From Bolinopsis microptera (lineage: Eukaryota; Ctenophora; Tentaculata; Lobata; Bolinopsidae): a DNA stretch of 64,000 nucleotides. Where the stretch lies: positions 2,487,246 through 2,551,245 of the forward strand of contig NC_087081.1 in the NCBI RefSeq assembly GCF_026151205.1. Reading direction: 5' to 3'. Of the stretch, positions 21,750-62,599 are shown in pieces. The notes beneath the pieces were generated by a model. That model saw only the letters and a list, made by a program, of their open reading frames with translations. It did not search any database and was not told where the DNA came from. Made by a program: the position numbers and the translations under genes. Positions within the stretch are counted from its first letter, which is position 1, and the number at the start of each line of letters is the position of its first letter.

Positions 21750-22481
21750 CTATTGACCAACAGGTCCCTCACCTCCAGGCACCATCATCGTAATGTTTTT
21801 ACCTAAATTTATAGAAAGACCAATTGTTAAGAAATTATCAAATTAATACTTTTTGAATGGTGTATGACATTTGATCCCCTGACATTTTAGGACGTTGAAT
21901 ACATAACTTTACACACACATACACACACACACCTTACCATTACTCTATTCCCTGGCCTTATCCCAAAAAACGTTGTTTAAAATAGCAGGGGTGAAATATC
22001 GAGGGGTAAAATGTTGGGCCCCTGTTAACAAATTAACAAATCACTCGAACAATAAAAATATTCTTAACACTTCAATAAAAGTCAACAAAACGTACCTGAA
22101 AGGAGAATCTGGTCTAGTTTAGTTACTCTTCTTCCCTCTGGGGTGTTCTCGTACTCTGTAACGTCCTCCAATACCATGTTTACAAAATCATCAAACCCTA
22201 ACAGTACGCCCACAATCTGAAAGCCGGAGATAAATCTTGTTACTGTTAGTAACTGAAGTAAGTTATACGAAGTTTGGACTCAAGGATTAATCCAAACCTT
22301 GGGGATAAATCAAATGATTATTTGTTATATAGTAGTATTGAAAGTATTACTACTTTATATTTTGTACCTCTCTGTCGTTATTCATTGTCATATGCATTCT
22401 GCTTCCAATACACTTATCAACCAGCTCCAGTGGAAGGAGTGTAGAGGGGTTAGCTGCTGTGTTGTTGTTGTTAGCAGCCAT
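21750..22481 (-). CDS. LSM5: LSm5 (U6 snRNA-associated Sm-like), copy A
   Basis: Three exons: 22368-22481, 22096-22216, 21750-21802. They join in phase to a 95-residue protein: MAANNNNTAANPSTLLPLEL, VDKCIGSRMHMTMNNDRE | IVGVLLGFDDFVNMVLEDVT, ... RRVTKLDQILLSG | KNITMMVPGGEGPVGQ. Sm1 and Sm2 motifs are complete and the length equals that of the family. LSm5 is a ring subunit of LSm2-8 (U6 snRNP, splicing) and LSm1-7 (cytoplasmic mRNA decay). GTGACGTCATC sits just beyond the stop, twice. Copy B encodes the same protein. Confidence 0.95.
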
Positions 22482-23215
22482 GGTTACTGTAATGAGTGTG
22501 GTTAGTTAGTTAATTACGCATGGTTAATTAGGTGTTAATAGTAATTCATCTCGTCATTAGGCATGTTTGTGTTGAATCAATTATGTTTTTGGGGAAGTGA
22601 ATATTGCCATATGATTATATTTGTGATAATAGATAAATTCAAAGATACAATATAAACAAGATACAATATAAACATATATATCACATTAGTTGTCATAAAA
22701 CGGTAATAAATAATAGTAATACGCACATACGATATGCAGTCTAACAAATAACATCATTCAATCTCGTCAAGTTCAAAACCACGGCTTAAAAAGAGCCGAC
22801 CCAAGGAACAATTCAAAATACTTCAAGTCTCTTTTCAAAAAAATTACGATCAAGACCACACTACCTTGACAAAGAAAACCACACTTCGTAATATTAGAGG
22901 ATGATTATTGATTAGAGTATAATCACTATCGTGATAATATGAGTGTATTTTATGAGATTTAAAATAAGAAAAAACTTCATCAGATTTAAAAGAAGAAACT
23001 TTAAAGAAGGAGAACATGATGAACACCATGTTCTTGAGTCTGATTCCAGAAACTTCTGTACAACGTTAGGATTCAGTTTAAAATTCAACCGTAAACAAAT
23101 ATAAAGAAGTTCGTAAGAAGATGGGATGGATAAAGCTTCGTTTTCACTGTAGCATCTGTAACTGTCACGGTATCAGGGGATCGTGACGTCATCAAGGGGT
23201 CGTGACGTCATCACG

Positions 23216-23943
23216 CTATTGACCAACAGGTCCCTCACCTCCAGGCACCATCATCGTAATGTTTTTACCTAAATAGAAAGACCAATTGTTAAGAATTTAT
23301 CAAATTAATACTTTTTGAATGGGGGTATGACATTTGATCCCCTGACATTTTAGGACGTTGAATACATAACTTTACACACACATACACACACACCTTACCA
23401 TTACTCTAGATTCCCTGGCCTTATCCCAAAAAAAGTTGTTTAAAATAGCAGGAGGTGAAATATCGAGGGGTAAAATGTTGGGCCCCTGTTAACAAATTAA
23501 CAAATCACTCGAACAATAAAAATATTCTTAACACTTCAATAAAAGTCAACAAAACGTACCTGAAAGGAGAATCTGGTCTAGTTTAGTTACTCTTCTTCCC
23601 TCTGGGGTGTTCTCGTACTCTGTAACGTCCTCCAATACCATGTTTACAAAATCATCAAACCCTAACAGTACGCCCACAATCTGAAAGGGAGATAAATCTT
23701 GTTACTGTTAGTAACTGAAGTAAGTTATACGAAGTTTGGACTCAAGGATTAATCCAAACCTTGGGGATAAATCAAATGATTATTTGTTATATAGTAGTAT
23801 TGAAAGTATTACTACTTTATATTTTGTACCTCTCTGTCGTTATTCATTGTCATATGCATTCTGCTTCCAATACACTTATCAACCAGCTCCAGTGGAAGGA
23901 GTGTAGAGGGGTTAGCTGCTGTGTTGTTGTTGTTAGCAGCCAT
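23216..23943 (-). CDS. LSM5: LSm5, copy B (upstream tandem duplicate)
   Basis: Exons 23830-23943, 23560-23680 and 23216-23268 have the same lengths (114, 121, 53 nt), phases and splice sites as copy A. Translated exon sequences appear identical. Both copies carry about 100 bp of shared upstream sequence, so each could have its own promoter. Both look functional. If only one is expressed, the sequence does not show which. Confidence 0.95.
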
Positions 23944-24107
23944 GGTTACTGTAATGAGTGTGGTTAGTTAGTTAATTACGCATGGTTAATTAGGTGTTAA
24001 TAGTAATTCATCTCGTCATTAGGCATGTTTGTGTTGAATCAATTATGTTTTTGGGGAAGTGAATATTGCCATATGATTATATTTGTGATAATAGATAAAT
24101 TCAAAAT

Positions 24108-26073
24108 CGAGAGGAAATGTTTTAGTTTTGATTAATATTGTGTAGCCAAATAAAACAAGGAATTAACACGAAATATGAGTAAAAATGTACATCTAGACAC
24201 TATAATATTCGCTTTATTATCAAACGATAACGAAATTCTAGGCCAAAACAAGGCTATAAACCTGGCCATAATCCTCATCGTTGTGAAACAAAAAACTTGT
24301 CTTTGGGTATAGTACGGGCTGTATGAGACTCAGAAATAAAGTTGAAAAGTGTTGAACAATGGATCAAATTAGATACAGATTAGTTGAGTTCCAAATTTGT
24401 ATACCTGGTGACATTATACTCACTTTTTATCTCATTGCCAACTGATTCCCGCCTAAATTTCAATCTGTTAGGAGTTTCAAGCTTTATTTTATACTGATTA
24501 TCTCATAAAGTTTAACACGTGATCTTTAAAGAGTTTCACCTCCCAGCTTAATTACCACGTGACCTCCCAGCTTGATTATCACGTGACCTCTCAGCTTGAT
24601 TGCCTAAATACTCCCATTATTCATGATTTAAGATCATGCGAATTTAATAATCAACAGTCAAATTGCTAAATGAAGAATAAATAAATGAGGACAGGGGCCG
24701 ATATAATATATGGTCCATTTTGTACAACACATAATTAATCCTAAACGAAAATATGTTATATATCTTTATGTAAAATTAAATCTAGAAACAATTTTTAGAA
24801 CATGGATTTAAATTTAACAATACCTTTTAAATCAAACGTTTCAGTTAAAATACGTATTCAAGCCATCTATAATATATCATGAATCTATATAAAACTTCAA
24901 GAACTATTCCGCCAAACAATATCGAGGGAATATTTTCGCTAAATCCATTTAAAGCAGTCGCCACTGATTTTATTCAACCAGAAGATATTTCACATTTTCT
25001 GTCAATGATAACGAAAAGCATGACAAAAACTGTATATCAAATTCCCATAAATTGAATATATGCAAATCAACGAAGTTCATTGCATGAACTTATTGGTCAG
25101 CGGAACAGGGCCTGTATATTCCAGTAATACTAGAACTAAAATACCCCTAAAATTCGATAAATCAATTTGAATTTGGTTTTAACGATAAATAAATTAAAAA
25201 AGGCCGGTATATCAATCTATTAAACAATGATAATGATAATCAACGAAGTTCCCAGCCGATAAGAATTTTGAAGTTGCAGGAAGATGGTTTCATGCAGAAC
25301 ATTAGAGCCCAGTTTTGCTTCTAATGAACGTACTGGGTGCAAAATATTCTAAATTTCATCATCTTAACAAAATAAAGTATTAATTGCAGGGTTATTTTTA
25401 GAACTTGTATATTGTGAATCTGAAGAAACAGTCGTAGCGCTCAGTTACTCCAATATTGAAGTGTATTTCCAGAGTATTTATAATATAAGCCACCTCTAAA
25501 ATCTTAATAATTAATTGTAAATTCATACGAAAAAAAGTCTGTGATATCATTAAATTCCTTGCCTTACAAAACAATTAAAATGATAATATTTAAATCTATT
25601 TTTATTTTAACGAGTACACAGAAAAAACACGCCCAAAACCATCACTTTTCAGTTACAGTCGAATCAATTGGTTAACTAATCAGTTAATTAATTATTTAAT
25701 TAATTAATCAGTTAATCGCTGCGTTTATGCGATGTTTGTGAGAGCAAATGACCCAAAAAATTACGAACATTCAATAATTCTACAAAACAATGATACCCTA
25801 CAAAATAATGCTGAGCGTAAACCATTAGTTTTTGATATTATCAAACTTTGTTATTCTTATAATCCTCATAGTATGGAAACAATTTTTAATAATAACCATC
25901 ATTTATGATAACTAGTAAAATATGGCTAAGCGAACTAAGTCCAAAGTTGTTTATCTTTCTCAAATCTCGATCTCCCAACGATCAACGACTCGGGGCTAAA
26001 CTAATCTTTAGTTCCTCTGCAAAACCACGACTGATTAAGTCACGTGACAAGGTCACGCGTGAGTTTGATGACG
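24108..26073. other. Intergenic between liprin 3' end and LSm5
   Basis: No genes seen. It contains three copies of a CACGTGA-bearing 30-bp motif (about 24515-24600, cacctcccagcttaattacc and variants) and AT-rich simple sequence. The liprin-alpha poly(A) site should be near 25.9-26.0 kb on the minus strand. Confidence 0.45.
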
Positions 26074-55029
<28,956 letters not shown>

Positions 55030-55206
55030 TGCTAATCAAAATTTTAGTTTTTAGTTATAAAGAAGTTTTTTTCGATATTCCCAGAATTGATGATGCAATA
55101 TTAAATTAGGCTGGGTGTAGAAAGCACAGAAGCTGTTAATTAGCGTTAATTAACTGTGCAGCATCGTGTAGAAGTTACACGCAGTCTTTCAAAACAGAGA
55201 CACGGT

Positions 55207-56725
55207 GAATATAGTGCAATATCATACAGGTTGTAGTGCAAATATAGTGCAATATCAAACAGGTTGTAGTGCAAATATAGTGCAATATCATACAGGTTGT
55301 AGTGCAAATATAGTGCAATTTCAATATCATACAGGTTGTAGTGCAAATATAGTGCAATATCATACAGGTTGTAGTGCAAATATAGTGCAATTTCAATATC
55401 ATACAGGTTGTAGTGCAAATATAGTGCAATATCATACAGGTTGTAGTGCAAATATAGTGCAATTTCAATATCATACAGGTTGTAGTGCAAATATAGTGCA
55501 ATTTCAATATCATACAGGTTGTAGTGCAAATATAGTGCAATTTCAATATCATACAGGTTGTAGTGCAAATATAGTGCAATATCAATATCATACCTGGGTT
55601 GTAGTGCAAATATAGTGCAATTTCAATATCATACAGGTTGTAGTGCAAATATAGTGCAATTTCAATATCATACAGGTTGTAGTGCAAATATAATATAGTG
55701 CAATATCATACAGGTTGTAGTGCAATATAGTGCAATATCAATATCATACAGGTTGTAGTGCAAATATAGTGCAATTTCAATATCATACAGGTTGTAGTGC
55801 AAATATAGTGCAATTTCAATATCATACAGGTTGTAGTGCAAATATAGTGCAATTTCAATATCATACAGGTTGTAGTGCAAATATAGTGCAATATCATACA
55901 GGTTGTAGTGCAAATATAGTGCAATTTCAATATCATACAGGTTGTAGTGCAATATAGTGCAATATCAATATCATACAGGTTGTAGTGCAAATATAGTGCA
56001 ATTTCAATATCATACAGGTTGTAGTGCAAATATAGTGCAATTTCAATATCATACAGGTTGTAGTGCAAATATAGTGCAATTTCAATATCATACAGGTTGT
56101 AGTGCAAATATAGTGCAATATCATACAGGTTGTAGTGCAAATATAGTGCAATTTCAATATCATACAGGTTGTAGTGCAATATAGTGCAATATCATACCTG
56201 GGTTGTAGTGCAATATAGTGCAATATCATACAGGTTGTAGTGCAATATAGTGCAATATCAATATCATACAGGTTGTAGTGCAAATATAGTGCAATATCAT
56301 ACAGGTTGTAGTGCAAATATAGTGCAATTTCAATATCATACAGGTTGTAGTGCAAATATAGTGCAATACCATACAGGTTGTAGTGCAAATATAGTGCAAT
56401 ATCAATATCATACAGGTTGTAGTGCAAATATAGTGCAATTTCAATATCATACAGGTTGTAGTGCAAATATAGTGCAATTTCAATATCATACCTGGGTTGT
56501 AGTGCAAATATAGTGCAATATCATACAGGTTGTAGTGCAAATATAGTGCAATTTCAATATCATACAGGTTGTAGTGCAAATATAGTGCAATACCATACAG
56601 GTTGTAGTGCAAATATAGTGCAATTTCAATATCATACAGGTTGTAGTGCAAATATAGTGCAATTTCAATATCATACAGGTTGTAGTGCAAATATAGTGCA
56701 ATATCATACAGGTTGTACTTCAATA
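55207..56725. repeat. 33/39-bp minisatellite upstream of liprin-alpha
   Basis: About 42 units of tgcaaatatagtgcaatatc followed by atacaggttgtag, with a 6-bp tttcaa insertion in 39-bp units and a 32-bp variant. Four units have catacctgggttg; on the gene strand this reads CAACCCAG|GTATGAT, a good donor. A higher-order duplication of about 227 bp is visible (55730-55957 against 55957-56184). It begins about 180 bp before the liprin start codon, so it sits in the promoter, 5' UTR or first intron. Confidence 0.95.
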
Positions 56726-56809
56726 TCATGCAGGTTACAGTGCAATTATATCCTATAACTCTATAAACAAGAAAACTTTCCAATAATTTCCCTAGGGGGT
56801 CCATGTTGA

Positions 56810-57705
56810 TTGTTGCCGTCTCAGGTCTACCAATTAATTTCCACCAGTTTTAAAAACATTCAACTGCCTATAATAATTTCTACTACGGCTTAAAGTGCTG
56901 ATATATATTGTCATGTCGTAAAAAAAATTCGTACAACAGTGTAACAGTGCCTAAAGCCTTGGAAACGTCATTCTTACATTCATGAAAATGCAATCTTTTA
57001 ATAACACAAGTGCACTGTGACTTGCACCAATAAAGATATTAAAGAATATATTGTATGAGTGCATATATTCTGGATTTTAGTATATTGGATTACTAGAGCG
57101 TGTTTCCATGTTATTTTGAGAGAAATACCGTTTTGCCGTCAATCAAATGAAGAAACATAGTGTGAGTGGGAAATATTATTGAACACAGAATATTCTACAG
57201 AATATTGTGTTAATGGTGACAAATGACTCGGTTTTACATTACCGCGAATCAGTAATAATGGCCGTTTAACATTTAGCACTTTCAATCTCTCAGATTATGT
57301 GACCGTAACGACCAATACTGTATTGTGAAATGGAATGTAGGATATTTTATGTATGCATGCTTCAGTGTTGGGAATGTGGTCATGACAAATGTGTATTTAA
57401 ATATTTTTTGTTAGAGAAAAGATGAAAATGACGTGTAAAATATTACTTTAAACACGGTTTAAATACCCGAAAGGAAAAGCAGTCGATTTTTTTCATCACG
57501 TTATGTAGATAAGAAAATTATTTTGTGTGTACATTGGCGCGCATAATAACTTTCTTTTGACCAGAGGGTCAGATTCAAGCACTTCTTAGTTTGCTTCAAT
57601 GCTTCTGGTACCAATACATTGTGAATTGAGAGACCAATATTATAATCGTGAGTACATTCTGTGCAGTACAATCTATTTACACATCTAATGATCATGTCAA
57701 CAACT
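56810..57705. other. Intergenic, nothing recognised
   Basis: AT-rich sequence between the minisatellite and the next minus-strand exon. No ORF or repeat of note. Confidence 0.45.
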
Positions 57706-57817
57706 TTAATCCTTAATGTTCGTATCCTCCTTCCTAAGCTTCCTTCTAAGCTTGTTTATTTCCTCCTCAAATCTCAATCTATCGTCAAGATAATTATACC
57801 AGTGGCTTGAAGATCTG
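57706..57817 (-). CDS. Terminal exon of an unrecognised coiled-coil gene
   Basis: After acceptor ctgtttacag the frame reads RSSSHWYNYLDDRLRFEEEI NKLRRKLRKEDTNIKD and then TAA. It is charged and helical and looks like a real C-terminus. It starts in phase 2. A decayed inverted copy lies at about 58378-58510. Upstream exons probably lie to the right; a phase-1 donor exon at 62471-62586 could belong to the same gene, with the transposon in its intron, but another exon would be needed between. Confidence 0.5.
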
Positions 57818-58377
57818 CTGTAAACAGAGTTAAAAGATAAATACAAAACTCGGTGTTATTTACTTCAGACTAGAGGTTTAATGTGATCATTGTAGTGTTC
57901 AGTAGAGAGCAACACGGCTTTCGACAGACAATGTGAAACAAGGCAAATGACTGGTGAAAACCAAATGAAATAATTTACGTTTCAGCACTCATTGGCCTTT
58001 TGCTAAGATTTTAAATTACAAAGGTCTCATTTAAGTAGGCGAGCCCAATTATAAGAACTAAGACAAGTATGTAAGGTGGACCACAACTTGGCTAAACATA
58101 CACGGAAGTTTAATATAATATGCTACTCTAATATAATATTTAAAATAGTAACTTTCAACAGAATTATGCGCTAACCACATCAGCAGGTTATTATTCAGTA
58201 TAAACCCCTTTCTTATCATATTATTAAAAGTTTAGGTTTTTGGCTTGAAATTCAGTGTTTTTACAAGTCTCAGCAACACTAAAATCACAGTCCCCAAAGA
58301 ATTTTGCGAAGTTTCTAGTTCCTTTTTTTTGTAAAACCCTTGTTGATATATGGGATCTTGAGAATGTTAAACTACTA

Positions 58378-58510
58378 AAGTAAATACCACCGAGTTTTGT
58401 ATTTATCTTTTGGCCCTGTTTACAGCAGATCTTTAAGCCACTAGTATAATTATCTTGACGATAGATTGAGATTTATGGAGGAAATAAACAAGTTTATAAG
58501 CTTTAAGATA
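58378..58510 (+). pseudogene. Inverted, decayed copy of the 57706-57817 exon
   Basis: It reads on the plus strand tttacagcagatctttaagc cactagtataattatcttga ... with the same order as the minus-strand exon and its upstream intron (gagttttgtatttatctttt). Substitutions and a stop in the first codons make it non-coding. It forms a roughly 130-bp inverted repeat with a spacer of about 510 bp. Confidence 0.7.
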
Positions 58511-59415
58511 TAATCTATAATGTGATTAAACAAGTAAGTAAGCATATAAAAAGTGACTTAAAGTAGCAGTTCCGATGGTGATTATAACGATCTCATTATG
58601 TCTGTAAGTCAGCTACTCAATATAAAACCTGTTTCTTGAACTACAATAATGATAACATATCATATTGTATTCTCCAGAGGATACGCGATTAAAGGTTAGA
58701 TAATGTAACCAAGTTACATTCTGCGGAATTAAAGTTGTGTAACTGTAATTATTTGATACTTTCAACACTACGTTATATATAACGTTAGTTATATTAATAG
58801 TTATATTAACTAACTATTAACTTACTATATATTATATAGTAAGTTAATAGTTAGTTAACAGTGGGGGGGGTGTAACCCAAAAAAACCCAAAAAAACCCAA
58901 TCCCAGTATGACCTTTTTCAGGGTAGGAGTTGGGTTTTTTTGGGTTTTTTACAAATTTTTCATTTGAAGGAAATAAAATCATGTAGGCACCTAGCAAAAC
59001 AATTATCAGTACAACATCACTGTTGTGGTTCATCACTACAACATCACAATAGATATAATCGCTTAAATATCACCCAAAAGCAGTATTTTATTCACTGATG
59101 CACTCAGAAGAAGTTGGCCATCCTGATATGATATCAGCCATATGTAATGCTCACTTCGAGTTAGTAGGGACGCAACTCACTGATGACCCCAACCCTGACC
59201 GCAACCGGTACGAGAGGAATAAAGCCTTTCCTCTCACTTTCACGATCTCTGTTTCCGTTTTCCTGATCATCCGCTTAACGAGAAACCATGCTCTATTTCC
59301 AACTGAAAGAATCTTGCAGTTACCATCAGCTGCATGATCACATGTGATATTAAGTGATATCTTCGCTTGTTTATGGCCCTGGAGTCGCTAAAATTTTGAC
59401 TGGGATGGCATTCGA

Positions 59416-60145
59416 TCAACAAACCTCAACAGCCGTATCATGATGCAGAGCATCACCATACACAGTTACTATTTTCGCCCATTCCTCTGATGAGTCAATA
59501 TCCTCCACTTCCTCTTCTTCATCATCTGTTCCCGCTTCGTCACTCTCTGCTCCGTCAGAAGATGGTTGGAAAGCCTCTCCTTCAAAGCTAAAGTGTTCTT
59601 GAAGGATTTCTCTACCCCTTGAGACTCCCTTCTTCATAGCTTGTAACAATCTTGAGATTGAAGTATCTTTACCTCTAAACAGTTTCTCTGCTTTCGGATG
59701 CGGTATAACAAGCTTGTTGCGAGAGTGGGCAACTGTTACAGGGATCAAACTTTTGCCGAGTGCATCAAGCTCGAGGGAACGGTTTGATTTGCCCATGCCA
59801 ACCAACATATCCTTAGAACACAGATTAGTTATAATGCCTGCATGGAGGCCTATGCACAGGAAAGCATAAAGTTTGCTCGCAGGCATCGGATGTAAACAGC
59901 CAGGGCATAAAGTGTTGATAACTGTTGTCAGCTGTTACACTGAGAATGTACAGCATCAGACCCTCGACTGTAATAATCGCCTTATCAAAATTTTTACAAG
60001 TAGGCAGGTGGTCTTTCAATGGTTGTGTGAAGCTTAGGTGGCCCAAGGCGTCACCGCTGGATAGAAGCTGGGTGGAAGCCCTGATGTGAGGCTCCCAGAA
60101 CTTTGAAAAGGGGTATCCTGCTGGTGCCCTCTTCCAGACACTCAT
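59416..60145 (-). CDS. Transposon-internal ORFs of unknown family
   Basis: Two overlapping frames: 59825-60145 (contains SKFWEPHIRASTQLLSSGDA and FDKAIITVEGLMLYILSVTA) and 59416-59886 (contains MPASKLYAFLCIGLHAGIIT, then a long acidic tail with GTDDEEEEVEDIDSSEEW). They look like one protein broken by a frameshift near 59850. I do not recognise a transposase catalytic motif. The location inside the TIR-bounded element suggests an element-encoded protein; an acquired host gene fragment is possible. Confidence 0.45.
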
Positions 60146-61010
60146 CGGACAGCATGATGAATGCCACTACCTCCGCGTGGTGAAGACTGGATACTGGACA
60201 GGGGGTCCAGGCTAAAGGCAGGACGGTCGACGGGAGACATTGAGCCCCGGAAGTTCAATAATTTGATCTATTGACTCCTTAACTCTTGGTCTACAAGAGG
60301 CTTGGAGACTCGTAAATCTTTACTGTGGATTGCACAGTAGCTAAAGAGGTGTTGGCTGTTACCCTGTTCAACCTAGTCTACTATGACCCAGCTAGACTGG
60401 ACCACACTCTGGTAGTCAGGATACGGCTCCCTATGCCCAGGGTACCGGGTAACGAGGTAGTCAGGGGAAGGGTTAGTCCCCGCTAAAGTGTAGCTCTGTT
60501 CTCACTCTAACCTCCTTATGCTTTGGGATAAAATCGGAAAGTCCCACACTGGAGCAGGTGACGATTGGGTAAGGATTACAACTGATGCTGTTGGGTAGAA
60601 AAAGGAAGTGTCACATTTGTCTTGTATAGCATATGTTCGTGCAATTACATGCTCAAGATACCCAAGATATTATGGTGAGAGTCAAAGATGGCTATTGTTC
60701 AAGCGGATGCCCTTAACCTTTTAGTGGCGCAAGAGTTAAGAACACAATCCACTGCCAATGTGCAGGGGACTGCACAGGATTGTGAGCCAACTGAAAAGTC
60801 AAGATGAAGTTTATCAACAGCTTAAGGGTTAAAGCCCCTTATTTTTCTAGTGGAAGTTAAGTGGTTGCCGGGGTAACTACGCTGCTATTACAAAAGCTGA
60901 TGACTCGGTCTCCACAACACGACAACCTATTTCTACAGAAAGTCAAACAAGAAAACATCAAAAAATATGAACATCAATTGTATTGTATCATGTAAAAGAC
61001 TGCTAAGGTT

Positions 61011-62047
61011 AGCACATTTAACATAAGAACAGCCAGAGAACAGCACAAACGCATCGAACTTGCAGAACTATTTTCTCGAAGCAAGCTGCACATCCTTGGC
61101 CTGCAAGAACATCATGTAGTGCATTCTGAGCCTACCAGGATAGAAAAGATGAACAAAGGGATTCATCTAGTGACCTCATCTGCGTGGAGAAACGCAGCTG
61201 GCGCTTCTAATGGGAGAGTAGGAATCATCTTGACGAGGACAGCATATGAGGCTATTTAAGTCTTATAAAATCTTACAGCGCAAGGATCCTCACCATGTCT
61301 TTCAATGGAAAGCGCAGGCTCACTGTCATCACATGCTACAGTCCTACAGAAGCCTCATCTGATGAGGAGGCAGAAAATCTCTTTTGTCTAAAACCAAGCA
61401 TCTTACTGTTAATTTAGTAGAAGAGGAGCCACACACAATAACTTCTAAGGACGGACATGCCTTAGAGGAAGTTGAGGATTTTTTCTACCTAGGAGCCTGG
61501 ATAAGTACAACGGAGCACGACTTTAGGGTACGCAAGGCTTGGGCTGCCTACCACAAAATGAAGGCTATATGGAGGTCCAATTTGCGCCGAGATTTAAAGA
61601 TCCGTCTGTTTCAAGGCTACAGTTGAATCAATCTTCCTGTATGGAACGGAAACGTGGGCAATGACAGAATCTTTAAAAAGAATAGACGGGTGTTACAGTA
61701 GAATGCTTTGGATGGCCCTAAACGTGGACTGGAGAGAACATCGCACCAACAAAGAGGTCTTTGGATCACTCTTAAGAGTTAGTTCGAAGATACAGGCCAG
61801 AAGAATGAGGTTGGCTGGGCACATCCAGAGATCCAGCGATATGATGACCTGGCAGTACACCAACTTCTTCTTCGGGGACCTAGCCATGGGACCAGAGGGA
61901 GGGGCAGACCACCGTCCACCGCTCACCTTCGTCGATAACCTAATAAGTGACACCGTACTCAAGAACACTGGGGAGATTAAGGAGCTTATGGCGGACAGAA
62001 AGCTTTGGAGACACATCATTGAGACTCGGACTCTGAAGCCGCCTTAA
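61011..62047 (+). pseudogene. Internally deleted non-LTR retrotransposon (LINE)
   Basis: 61011-61380 encodes part of an AP-endonuclease-like domain (FNIRTAREQHKRIELAELFS, LHILGLQEHH, SNGRVGIILTRTAYEA; then, after a stop and frameshift, RRLTVITCYSPTEASSDEEA EN). From 61384 it jumps to the C-terminal end of a reverse transcriptase ORF (KTKHLTVNLVEEEP, LEEVEDFFYLGAWISTTE, then after a frameshift near 61622 LKRIDGCYSRMLWMALNVDW R ... RMRLAGHIQRS). The polymerase core is deleted. It lies within the 58863-62448 element and is inactive. Confidence 0.8.
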
Positions 62048-62470
62048 GTCAAGTAATTTAAGTCATGTGCTTTGACTTGCCCTTGACCTTCGTCATAGCC
62101 TCTTTCAATGACAGGAGAACACATTTGCCACATTTGGCACATTTCCACTTTCTGCATTCATATGGATTATATCTCGATGAACTAGACATCCTTTTTGCTA
62201 TCGTGATAACATAATTTTATTATAAACACACTTATATACTATGTAAACTATCTATTAAGTTAAGACATGAGAACAACACGTAGGTAAGACTCAGTGGGAA
62301 ATAATTCACATTCAATACAACAAATGAAATGGCTAGAATTTTGTTTAAATTTTGTTTAAAAAACCCAAAAAAACCCAAAAAAACCCAATCCCAGTATTAC
62401 CTTTTGTTGGGTAGGAGTTGGGTTTTTTTGGGTTACACCCCCCCCCCCAACAGTTAGTTAATAGAGCCAC

Positions 62471-62586
62471 CTGTTAATGTTTCCTGGTGATGACAATGTG
62501 ACGATGAAAGATGAATTCGATCATTTTTCCTGTTGACCACACCTGTTGAGTCAAGTGGAGAATCAAAGATACGATCCAGGATCAAT
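62471..62586 (-). CDS. Possible internal exon of a minus-strand gene
   Basis: Acceptor attacccatag at 62587 and donor ACAG|GTGGCTC at 62470 bound 38 codons (LILDRIFDSPLDSTGVVNRK NDRIHLSSSHCHH...). The transposon begins 16 bp past the donor. No family recognised. If the donor is not used, the frame ends after GGSIN. Confidence 0.35.
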
Positions 62587-62599
62587 CTATGGGTAATAG

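Larger units (their letters stand above)
21203..24107. repeat. Tandem segmental duplication of about 1.46 kb
   Basis: Bases about 21203-22640 and 22655-24100 are near-identical head-to-tail copies at an offset of about 1462 bp. They differ by few substitutions and small indels (for example a 4-bp TTTA difference near 21803 and a GATT insertion near 22908). Each copy contains a complete LSm5 gene. A short duplicated motif (agatacaatataaac) marks the junction near 22640. Confidence 0.9.
58863..62448. mobile_element. 3.6 kb TIR transposon with AACAGT target duplication
   Basis: The left end is G8TGTAACCCAAAAAAACCCAA and the right end is ttgggtttttttgggttaca followed by C11, flanked by AACAGT at 58857-58862 and 62449-62454. 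Each end also carries a 75-bp block in the same orientation (aatcccagtatgaccttttt cagggtaggagttggg at left; aatcccagtattaccttttg ttgggtaggagttggg at right), so the termini are inverted and direct repeats at once. Inside are two minus-strand ORFs and a deleted plus-strand LINE. The superfamily is not identified; the 6-bp duplication and poly-G ends are the clues. Confidence 0.75.

Noticed and set aside
22299-23967. Two identical 68-codon plus-strand ORFs
   Set aside because: Antisense shadows of LSm5 exon 1 in the duplicated copies.
55207-56725. CRISPR-like regular repeats
   Set aside because: Units are contiguous tandem copies with no unique spacers, in a eukaryotic locus without cas genes.
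55146-56804. Overlapping ORFs with YNLYDIEIALYLH repeats
   Set aside because: Unit lengths divisible by three keep frames open in a minisatellite; there is no start context, homology or splice support.
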